Shown here: positions 7,799-14,288 of the stretch, in pieces | Layout: every line of letters begins with the position of its first letter | Numbering within the stretch: position 1 is the stretch's first letter | NCBI GenBank assembly: GCA_965215045.1 | Contig: OZ244031.1 | Span: 1,798,001-1,862,000, forward strand | DNA: 64,000 nt | Reading direction: 5' to 3' | DNA from: G965215045 sp965215045 | GTDB taxonomy: Bacteria; Pseudomonadota; Gammaproteobacteria; JABABF01 | Program-made: the position numbers and the translations under genes | Notes under the pieces: generated by a model | Database searches by the model: none | What the model was told of the DNA's origin: nothing | Seen by the model: only the letters and a program-made list of their open reading frames with translations

Positions 7799-8953
7799 AT
7801 GATGCCCCCCCCCCCCCCCCCCCCCCCTCAAAAAAGTTCCGAGACAACAAAAACTGTTTATTACTCCACCGTGCCCGAGCGCCGTGATCAGCATTTTTGG
7901 CTGCTGCCTTTCCCGAAAAAATACAACTATGTGTGCAATGATCATTCTCCGGATATTATCGGGGTGTATGAGAAGTACCGTATAGTCCCGCGAATCTGGG
8001 GGCTATACAGGATGATATTGCGCACGCGATGGCGTTATGGCTATAAGCCCGTGTTATACACCACATCAACAGACCATGAGTACTTGGGTCGTTTTATTTC
8101 CAGTGCCGGGGCGGATTTTAAATTCTCCTGCCAGCCCACTACAGAACGGGGCTGCCACTGGCATTACATGTTGGGTAATCCGGGATGCAAGTCTATATGG
8201 GAAGCCTTGCTGCCGGATTCGGTACGGGATGAGTACAGGGAGCAGCTGCTAAACCGCGCGAAAACCCGGTTCTGCTCTTTTATCTACTCCGATGGTTGGC
8301 GTCCATACACATTCGTACGCCGGGATTTTTGTCAATTGCTGTCGCAATACAAAAGAGTGGACTGCCCCGGCACGAGCCTGAATAACATGCGACGCCTTGT
8401 AAGACTTGACCGGCCTGGGGGCTACGAGGCAAAACTGGATTTCATGGCATCTTGTAAATTCAGCATCGTGTTTGAACATTCTGCAGATGAGAATTACCTT
8501 ACGGAGAAGCTGCCGGATGCTCTTTATGCCGGCTCTGTACCCATTTACTGGGGTTGTCCGCGGGTGGCAGAATATTACAACCCGGCGGCGTTCATTAATT
8601 GTTATGATTACAAGTCTTTTGAAGACGTGGTGCAGAGAGTGATTGAAATTGATAACGACCCGCGCCTGTACGAAGAGTACCGCAATGCTCCGCCCATTCT
8701 GCCCACCACCCGCTATTACGAGATGATGCGGGAAATGGAGGAACAGTGTGCGGCCATGCTGGAGGAAGTGATGGTGCGCCGGACATGGAAAAGAAACGTT
8801 CTGTACGACGGATTGCGCCTGTGCTGGTGGGTGCTGGTGAATCTTGACTGGGAAATTAAGACGTTCCTGTATCGGCCGTATAAAAAATTCCACCTGCGGA
8901 AGGTTCGCTTATGGTTTCGCAGGAATGTCGGGTCTATCTTCGCAAGCCGATGA
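7799..8953 (+). CDS. GT10-family (alpha-1,3-fucosyltransferase-type) glycosyltransferase, copy 1, phase-variable start
   Basis: A 384-residue protein predicted to transfer fucose from GDP-fucose to a surface glycan. The C-terminal half carries the family-10 core: CKFSIVFEHS, then NYLTEKLPDALYAGSVPIYW, then NPAAFINCYDY. These match the GDP-fucose site of Helicobacter pylori FutA (VTEKILDA..PIYWG..NP..FVN.HD). The C terminus is a basic aromatic tail (YKKFHLRKVRLWFRRN) likely to hold the enzyme at the inner membrane. As sequenced, translation starts at 7799 or 7802 and gives a run of eight prolines encoded by the C tract. The homologous start is 7795, out of frame at 23 C. The stop overlaps the next ATG (ATGA). 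The last 730 bp or so differ from copy 2 at only two positions. Donor and acceptor are inferred from family. Confidence 0.85.
   Translation: MMPPPPPPPPQKSSETTKTVYYSTVPERRDQHFWLLPFPKKYNYVCNDHSPDIIGVYEKYRIVPRIWGLYRMILRTRWRYGYKPVLYTTSTDHEYLGRFISSAGADFKFSCQPTTERGCHWHYMLGNPGCKSIWEALLPDSVRDEYREQLLNRAKTRFCSFIYSDGWRPYTFVRRDFCQLLSQYKRVDCPGTSLNNMRRLVRLDRPGGYEAKLDFMASCKFSIVFEHSADENYLTEKLPDALYAGSVPIYWGCPRVAEYYNPAAFINCYDYKSFEDVVQRVIEIDNDPRLYEEYRNAPPILPTTRYYEMMREMEEQCAAMLEEVMVRRTWKRNVLYDGLRLCWWVLVNLDWEIKTFLYRPYKKFHLRKVRLWFRRNVGSIFASR
7805..7827 (+). repeat. Homopolymeric tract of 23 C at the start of the first GT10 gene
   Basis: An uninterrupted run of 23 cytosines follows directly after three clustered ATG codons (7795 in one frame, 7799 and 7802 in another). 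With 23 C the frame open through the gene is that of 7799/7802. With 22 C it would be that of 7795, the position equivalent to the start of the downstream copies. With 24 C no listed ATG would be in frame. Such tracts slip during replication and give on/off or level switching. Confidence 0.9.
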
Positions 8954-10092
8954 ATAATAACCCCCTCAAAAAAAGTTCCAAGACAACGGAAACTGTTTAT
9001 TACTCCACCGTGCCCGAGCGCCGTGATCAGCATTTTTGGATGCTGCCTTTCCCGCAAAAATACAACTATGTGTGCAATGATCATTCTCCGGATATTATCG
9101 GGGTGTATGAGAACCACAGGGTATCTCCGCGCATCTGGGGGCTATACAGGATGATATTGCGCACGCGATGGCGTTATGGCTATAAGCCCGTGTTATACAC
9201 CACGTCAACAGATCATGAGTACTTGGGTCGTTTTATTTCCAGTGCCGGGGCGGATTTTAAATTCTCCTGCCAGCCCACTACAGAACGGGGCTGCCACTGG
9301 CATTACATGTTGGGTAATCCGGTGAGGAAGCCTGTATGGGAAGCCCTGCTGCCGGATTCGGTACGGGATGAGTACAGGGAGCAGCTGCTAAACCGCGCGA
9401 AAACCCGGTTCTGCTCTTTTATCTACTCCGATGGTTGGCGTCCATACACATTCGTACGCCGGGATTTTTGTCAATTGCTGTCGCAATACAAAAGAGTGGA
9501 CTGCCCCGGCACGAGCCTGAATAACATGCGACGCCTTGTAAGACTTGACCGGCCTGGGGGCTACGAGGCAAAACTGGATTTCATGGCATCTTGTAAATTC
9601 AGCATCGTGTTTGAACATTCTGCAGATGAGAATTACCTTACGGAGAAGCTGCCGGATGCTCTTTATGCCGGCTCTGTACCCATTTACTGGGGTTGTCCGC
9701 GGGTGGCAGAATATTACAACCCGGCGGCGTTCATTAATTGTCATGATTACAAGTCTTTTGAAGACGTGGTGCAGAGAGTGATTGAAATTGATAACGACCC
9801 GCGCCTGTACGAAGAGTACCGCAATGCTCCGCCCATTCTGCCCACCACCCGCTATTACGAGATGATGCGGGAAATGGAGGAACAGTGTGCGGCCATGCTG
9901 GAGGAAGTGATGGTGCGCCGGACACGGAAAAGAAACGTTCTGTACGACGGATTGCGCCTGTGCTGGTGGGTGCTGGTGAATCTTGACTGGGAAATTAAGA
10001 CGTTCCTGTATCGGCCGTATAAAAAATTCCACCTGCGGAAGGTTCGCTTATGGTTTCGCAGGAATGTCGGGTCTATCTTCGCAAGCCGATGA
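8950..10092 (+). CDS. GT10-family (alpha-1,3-fucosyltransferase-type) glycosyltransferase, copy 2
   Basis: A 380-residue paralogue of copy 1 without the long C tract. The start is ATG AAT AAT AAC with five C, giving MNNNPLKKSS; it overlaps the stop of copy 1 by four bases, so translation is probably coupled. A further upstream ATG in this frame (8911) lies inside copy 1 and is rejected. The GT10 core ENYLTEKLPDALYAG and PIYWGCP is intact. Over the last 730 bp or so it differs from copy 1 at two bases, both changing an amino acid (Tyr to His in the CYDY/CHDY motif, Trp to Arg near the C terminus). Its 5' third instead shares short blocks with copy 3 and has a private segment, VRKPVWEALL, so it is a mosaic. 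Confidence 0.88.
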   Translation: MNNNPLKKSSKTTETVYYSTVPERRDQHFWMLPFPQKYNYVCNDHSPDIIGVYENHRVSPRIWGLYRMILRTRWRYGYKPVLYTTSTDHEYLGRFISSAGADFKFSCQPTTERGCHWHYMLGNPVRKPVWEALLPDSVRDEYREQLLNRAKTRFCSFIYSDGWRPYTFVRRDFCQLLSQYKRVDCPGTSLNNMRRLVRLDRPGGYEAKLDFMASCKFSIVFEHSADENYLTEKLPDALYAGSVPIYWGCPRVAEYYNPAAFINCHDYKSFEDVVQRVIEIDNDPRLYEEYRNAPPILPTTRYYEMMREMEEQCAAMLEEVMVRRTRKRNVLYDGLRLCWWVLVNLDWEIKTFLYRPYKKFHLRKVRLWFRRNVGSIFASR

Positions 10093-11204
10093 ATAATAAC
10101 CCCCTCAAAAAAAGTTCCAAGACAACGGAAACTGTTTATTACTCCATCGTTCCCAAGCGCCGGGCACAGAATTTTGAGCTGCTGCCTTTCCCGCAAAAAT
10201 ACAACTATGTGTGCAATGATCATCCTCCGGATATTATCGGGGTGTATGGGAACCACAGGGTATCTCCGCGAAGCTGGGGGCTATACAGGCAGGTGTTGCG
10301 CACGCGATGGCATTATGGCTATAAGCCCGTGTTATTCACCACGTCAACAGAACATGACTACTTGGATCGTTTTGTTTCCAGTGCCGGGGTGGATTTTAAA
10401 TTCTCCTGCCAGCCTACTACAGAACGGGGCTGCCACTGGCATTACATGTTGGGTAATCCGGGATGCAAGTCTATATGGGAAGCCTTGCTGTCGGATGCGG
10501 CCCGGGATGAGCGCAGGGAGCAGCTGCTAAACCGCGCGAAAACCCGGTTCTGCTCTTTTATCTACTCGGATAATTTTCGTTTACAAACAGCTGTACGCCG
10601 GGATTTTTGTCAATTGCTGGCGCAATACAAAAGAGTGGACTGCCCCGGCAAGAGCCTGAACAACATGCCACGCCTTGTAACACTTGACCAGCCTGGAGGC
10701 TACGAGGCAAAACTGGATTTCATGGCATCTCGTAAATTCAGCATCGTGTTTGAACATTCTGTAGATGAGAATTACCTCACGGAGAAGCTGCCAGATGCTC
10801 TTTATGTCGGCTCTGTGCCCATTTACTGGGGTTGTCCGCAGGTGGCAGAATACTACAACCCGGCGGCGTTCATTAATTGTCATGATTACAAGTCTTTTGA
10901 AGACGTGGTACAAAGGGTAATCGAGGTCGATAACAACTCGCACCTGTACGAAGAGTACCGCAATGCGCCGCCTATTCTGCCCACCTCCCGCTATTACAGG
11001 ATGATGCGGGAAATGGAGGAACAATGTGCCGTCATGCTGGAGGAAGTGATGGTGCGCCGGGCACAGAAAAGAAACGTTCTGCACGACGGATTGCGCCTGT
11101 GCTGGTGGGTGCTGTTGAATCTTGACCGGGAATTTAAGACGTTCCTGTATTGGCTGTATAAAAAATTCCACCTGCGGCGGCTCCGCTTATGGTTTGGCAA
11201 CTAA
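10089..11204 (+). CDS. GT10-family (alpha-1,3-fucosyltransferase-type) glycosyltransferase, copy 3
   Basis: A 371-residue paralogue, again starting MNNNPLKKSS on an ATG that overlaps the preceding stop by four bases. The family-10 donor-site region is conserved (NYLTEKLPDALYVGSVPIYW, then INCHDYKSF). The N-terminal acceptor-facing part (about residues 15-100) and residues 155-180 (SDNFRLQTAVRR in place of SDGWRPYTFVRR) vary most, so acceptor preference may differ from copies 1 and 2. It shares the GCKSIWEALL block with copy 1 but not with copy 2. It ends earlier (LRLWFGN) than copies 1 and 2, which leaves 24 bp before copy 4 rather than a stop/start overlap. Confidence 0.87.
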   Translation: MNNNPLKKSSKTTETVYYSIVPKRRAQNFELLPFPQKYNYVCNDHPPDIIGVYGNHRVSPRSWGLYRQVLRTRWHYGYKPVLFTTSTEHDYLDRFVSSAGVDFKFSCQPTTERGCHWHYMLGNPGCKSIWEALLSDAARDERREQLLNRAKTRFCSFIYSDNFRLQTAVRRDFCQLLAQYKRVDCPGKSLNNMPRLVTLDQPGGYEAKLDFMASRKFSIVFEHSVDENYLTEKLPDALYVGSVPIYWGCPQVAEYYNPAAFINCHDYKSFEDVVQRVIEVDNNSHLYEEYRNAPPILPTSRYYRMMREMEEQCAVMLEEVMVRRAQKRNVLHDGLRLCWWVLLNLDREFKTFLYWLYKKFHLRRLRLWFGN

Positions 11205-11228
11205 GCCCGGGTATAGCTTCGCAAGTCG

Positions 11229-12347
11229 ATGAATAATCACTCTCTCAAAAAAAGTTCCGAGACAACGGGAACTGTTTATTATTCCCTCGTTCCCGAACAG
11301 AATGACCGGTATTTTCAAGCAATGCCCTTCCCGCGAAAATACAACTATGTGCGGAACGAACAGTCCCCGGATATTATCGGGGTGCGGGTATCCGGCACCG
11401 ACACTCCCCTGACGTGGTGGAAATACAGACAGGCGTTATACATACGGTGGCGCTACGGTTATAAGCCCGTGTTATTCAGCACAACAATTGAAAATGACCG
11501 CCCCGTTGCCGGCCTGGGGCTGGAGTTTATTTTTTCCCCCTATCCCACCAAGGGACGGAATTGTGCGTGTCATTACATGTTATGTGATTTGAATCACAAG
11601 CCTGTATGGAAAGCTTTACTGCCAAGCCAAGTGCGGGATGAGCGCAGGGAGCAGCTGCTCAACGTTGCAAAAACCCGGTTCTGCTGTTTTATTTACACTG
11701 ATGATCATCGCCACACAACATTCGTGCGCCGGAATTTCTGTAAATTGCTGGCGCAATACAAGAGAGTGGACTGCCCCGGCAATAGCCTGAACAATATGCC
11801 GGGAATTGTAGGTTTAAACCACCCCACGGCCCTCCAGGAAAAACTGGATTTTACGGCGTCCTGCAAGTTCAGCATCGCCTTTGAACATGCTTCAGATGAG
11901 CATTACTTCACGGAGAAGTTGCCGGATGCCCTTTATGCCGGTGCCGTTCCCATTTACTGGGGCTGTCCCCGGGCGGCGGAATATTACAACCCGGCGGCGT
12001 TCATCAATTGCCATGATTACAAGTCCTTTGACGACGTGGTACAAAGGGTAATCGAGGTCGATAACAACCCGCGCCTGTACGAAGAGTACCGCAATGCGCC
12101 GCCCATTCTGCCCACCACCCGCTATTACGAGATGATGCGGGACATGGAGAAACAGTGCGATGCCATGCTGGAGACAGTGATGGCGCGTCGGGTGCGCAAG
12201 AGAAACGTTCTGTACAACGGATTGCGTCTGTGCTGGTTGGTGCTGCGGAATCTCGACCTGGAACTTCAGAAGCTCTGCCACCCCATTTATGTATCCGGGT
12301 ATAAAAAATTCCCCCCCCTGCGGCGCATTCGCAGATTTTTTCGTTAA
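11229..12347 (+). CDS. GT10-family (alpha-1,3-fucosyltransferase-type) glycosyltransferase, copy 4 (divergent)
   Basis: A 372-residue, more diverged paralogue starting MNNHSLKKSS. The C-terminal family-10 core is preserved (HYFTEKLPDALYAGAVPIYW, NPAAFINCHDYKSF, NAPPILPTTRYYEMMR), while the first half is clearly different from copies 1-3 (for example VRVSGTDTPLTWWKYR), as expected for a domain that picks the acceptor. It ends with a basic tail YKKFPPLRRIRRFFR whose two prolines are encoded in a run of eight C (12311-12318) absent from the other copies. It is probably the oldest copy and the last gene of the array. GDP-fucose synthesis genes (gmd, fcl) are not in the window. Confidence 0.87.
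   Translation: MNNHSLKKSSETTGTVYYSLVPEQNDRYFQAMPFPRKYNYVRNEQSPDIIGVRVSGTDTPLTWWKYRQALYIRWRYGYKPVLFSTTIENDRPVAGLGLEFIFSPYPTKGRNCACHYMLCDLNHKPVWKALLPSQVRDERREQLLNVAKTRFCCFIYTDDHRHTTFVRRNFCKLLAQYKRVDCPGNSLNNMPGIVGLNHPTALQEKLDFTASCKFSIAFEHASDEHYFTEKLPDALYAGAVPIYWGCPRAAEYYNPAAFINCHDYKSFDDVVQRVIEVDNNPRLYEEYRNAPPILPTTRYYEMMRDMEKQCDAMLETVMARRVRKRNVLYNGLRLCWLVLRNLDLELQKLCHPIYVSGYKKFPPLRRIRRFFR
12318..12341 (+). terminator. Possible Rho-independent terminator of the GT10 array
   Basis: A 5-bp stem CTGCG/CGCAG (12318-12322 and 12330-12334) with a 7-nt loop is followed by A and six T, and overlaps the last codons of copy 4. A second, weaker inverted repeat (GCCAGA/TCTGGC, 12352-12357 and 12382-12387) precedes a T-rich stretch and could serve instead. 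Confidence 0.4.
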
Positions 12348-12546
12348 GGAAGCCAGATATATCCCTGTAAGCCTATGAATTTCTGGCAGAAAATTTTATT
12401 TTTCACGCTTTGAAATAACGCTTGCTTCATCCCGGGACGCCCGGTATTCTCAATGCGGAAACCAATGGTGCACCCGCACCTTCCGGTATCCCGGGAACGG
12501 AGTGCCGATATTGCTCCCCTGGAACCAACCGCCCAGGAGGTTGACC

Positions 12547-12897
12547 ATGAACCCATTTTTTATCCGTGGACTGATCGCATTGACCCTGTTGTTCGGAGCC
12601 TTGAGCCTGGCATCCGGGACGGCACGGGCGGCACTCACCGGGGGCGAGGAAGAACCGGATGAGCGGATGATGAGCGAGATGCCGGCGGCACCTGCTGCGG
12701 GTCCGGTGGTGCGTATCAACAGTGCCGATGAAAAGACCCTGCAAACTCTCTACGGGGTAGGCCCCCGGCGCGCCCGGGCAATTCTGCGTTACCGCAAGCT
12801 GCGGGGGCCGTTTCGCAACGAACAGGACCTGCTGAAAGTTCGGGGAATTGCCGAGGATTTTCTCAGGCGTAACCGGGGACGGCTGCGCTGGGACTGA
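12547..12897 (+). CDS. ComEA-like exported helix-hairpin-helix protein
   Basis: A 116-residue protein with an N-terminal signal peptide (hydrophobic stretch LIALTLLFGALSLASG, likely cut after ARA), a short acidic, Met/Pro/Ala-rich linker and one ComEA-type helix-hairpin-helix DNA-binding module near residues 55-110 (INSADEKTLQTLYGVGPRRA, then ILRYRKLRGPF and VRGIAEDFL). Proteins of this type bind double-stranded DNA in the periplasm during uptake for natural transformation; many small homologues have no tested role. The ATG at 12547 is preferred because AGGAGG lies six bases upstream and the signal peptide begins there. It converges with the sugar transferase gene (8 bp between stops). The 199 bp between it and the array hold only terminator-like elements. 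Confidence 0.82.
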   Translation: MNPFFIRGLIALTLLFGALSLASGTARAALTGGEEEPDERMMSEMPAAPAAGPVVRINSADEKTLQTLYGVGPRRARAILRYRKLRGPFRNEQDLLKVRGIAEDFLRRNRGRLRWD

Positions 12898-12905
12898 GCC
12901 CGTTC

Positions 12906-14129
12906 TCAGCGCGCACCCCTGCCGGTGATGACGGTCACTACCGTCAGGATGATAATCAGCAGGTCCAGCCACAGGGAGATATGCTTGATGTAGTAGAGGT
13001 CCCGCTCCAGTTTTTCACGCATGCTGGGGACGTCTTCGTCCGGCGTATGGCCCTGGGTGATCTGGGCCCACCCGGTGATGCCGGGTCTGACGGCGTACCG
13101 ATGGCGGTGAAAGGGCATCTGGTGATGCAGATCAGCCAGGCTGTTGCCGCGCAAGGACAGGGGGCGCGGTCCGATCAGGCTCATGTCGCCGCACAGGATA
13201 TTCCATAACTGCGGCAGTTCGTCCAGGCGGAAATGGCGCAACAATGCACCGAGACGGGTGATATGCGAGACGGTGCCCGGCTTTGCAGTCATGGTGCGGA
13301 ATTTGTACACGGTAAACATCTGTCCGTGCAGACCGGCGCGTTTCTGGGTGAACAACACCGGTCGACCGGAGCCCACCAGGATTGCCAGGATAATGAGGAG
13401 GATAGGCACTGCCAGCAGCATTAGCAGTACAGCGGCGACCAGCGCATCGAAAATCCTCTTCCACAGGATATACACGGTGGAGGGCAGCAGCATCCCCAGC
13501 CGGTTGTTGGACAGGTGGTCCAGGGGGAGGCGTCCGCTGGATGCCTCGTAGACAATGGAGGCGTCGTAGACCGGGACCTGTTTCAGGGTCACCTCGGCGA
13601 GAAAATGGCTCCATTGTTCGGGGAGCTCCGTTTGCAGGTCTGCAATGATGCCGTCGCATTGCCCCGGCAGTTCCGGCTTTTGCAAAGTGGCGCAATGCAG
13701 GCGCTTGAGATTTTGCAGTTCCAGGGGACGCCCTCCGGGCACCAGGTAGAAGTATGGCGTGCTGTAGAGTGCCATCAACCGGACCCGCAGCGGGAACCAG
13801 AGCATGGTCAGCATGCAGGACAGCAGCAATATAGAGCGCGAATAGTCGATCCGGAATAAAACAATCAACAGGATCAGGATCCCGAAGCCGGACAGCACCA
13901 TGGGCAGGGCATGGGCCATGGTATGGAAGCCGGCGAGGAAGGTCGAACGATACAAGAACAGGGTGCAAATACTGAACACCATCCCGGCACCGAGCAGGGA
14001 ATTGATCTCCACGTCTTCCAGCGGCGTCAGCAGGAGCGGCCCCTGGTGCAATGTCAGGGTCAGGCAGAGCATGCTGACCAGGGCACCGCAGTCGATCAGT
14101 GCCCAATTATGCAGTGAAACCGGCTTCAT
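12906..14129 (-). CDS. Initiating sugar-phosphate transferase (polyprenyl-P glycosylphosphotransferase, WcaJ/PssY type)
   Basis: A 407-residue membrane enzyme that transfers a hexose-1-phosphate from a nucleotide sugar to undecaprenyl phosphate, the first step in making an O-antigen or exopolysaccharide unit. The N-terminal half has about four hydrophobic segments (residues 10-130). After a soluble linker, a fifth segment leads into the bacterial sugar transferase domain with KRIFDALVA, LFTQKRAGLHGQMFTVYKFR, LDELPQLWNIL, DMSLIGPRP and RPGITGWAQI. It is diverged from WcaJ in having a shortened loop after KFRTM. ATG 14129 is chosen over an upstream TTG at 14153. It is divergent from the Wzy-like gene, which likely handles the same polymer. 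Confidence 0.85.
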   Translation of the reverse strand: MKPVSLHNWALIDCGALVSMLCLTLTLHQGPLLLTPLEDVEINSLLGAGMVFSICTLFLYRSTFLAGFHTMAHALPMVLSGFGILILLIVLFRIDYSRSILLLSCMLTMLWFPLRVRLMALYSTPYFYLVPGGRPLELQNLKRLHCATLQKPELPGQCDGIIADLQTELPEQWSHFLAEVTLKQVPVYDASIVYEASSGRLPLDHLSNNRLGMLLPSTVYILWKRIFDALVAAVLLMLLAVPILLIILAILVGSGRPVLFTQKRAGLHGQMFTVYKFRTMTAKPGTVSHITRLGALLRHFRLDELPQLWNILCGDMSLIGPRPLSLRGNSLADLHHQMPFHRHRYAVRPGITGWAQITQGHTPDEDVPSMREKLERDLYYIKHISLWLDLLIIILTVVTVITGRGAR

Positions 14130-14221
14130 CCCGATGGTTCCCCGTCCCAGCAAACGAGAGTACAGAACCTCCTATTGTACCTGTCGGCTGCACCGGTATA
14201 TTCATCCTTCCGGGAGAGCGG

Positions 14222-14249
14222 TTACCGGCGTTGTAAAACGTTTTATAAT
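14222..14249 (+). promoter_or_regulatory. Putative promoter of the Wzy-like gene
   Basis: TATAAT at 14244-14249 with TTACCG (14222-14227) 16 bp upstream, 40 bp before the chosen ATG. The -10 box is perfect and the -35 box poor. Confidence 0.4.
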
Positions 14250-14288
14250 TTATCCCATCGTCGAGTTTGTATACGGCACAACAACGTA

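Larger units (their letters stand above)
7829..11204 (+). repeat. Three near-identical GT10 genes in tandem, period 1,139 bp
   Basis: Equivalent bases of copies 1, 2 and 3 are exactly 1,139 bp apart (starts 8950 and 10089; the shared 3' segments of copies 1 and 2 show the same offset). Copies 1 and 2 are almost identical in their last two thirds, while copy 3 is more divergent. A fourth, more distant copy follows at a 1,140-bp offset. Such long direct repeats support unequal crossing-over and gene conversion. Confidence 0.9.

Noticed and set aside
7829..7835. A-rich run after the C tract as a programmed frameshift site like that of H. pylori fucosyltransferase genes
   Set aside because: Copies 2-4 read AAA AAA AGT in the zero frame, which does not fit the A AAA AAG slippery arrangement. 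Length variation of the C tract explains the frame issue better.
8911..8949. Upstream start for GT10 copy 2
   Set aside because: This would lie inside copy 1 and adds a segment absent from other copies; the ATG at 8950 gives the shared MNNNPLKKSS start.
7493..12547. Prophage, integrative element or insertion sequence carrying the GT10 array
   Set aside because: There is no transposase, integrase, terminal inverted repeat or tRNA-derived attachment site on either side; only the base composition suggests transfer.
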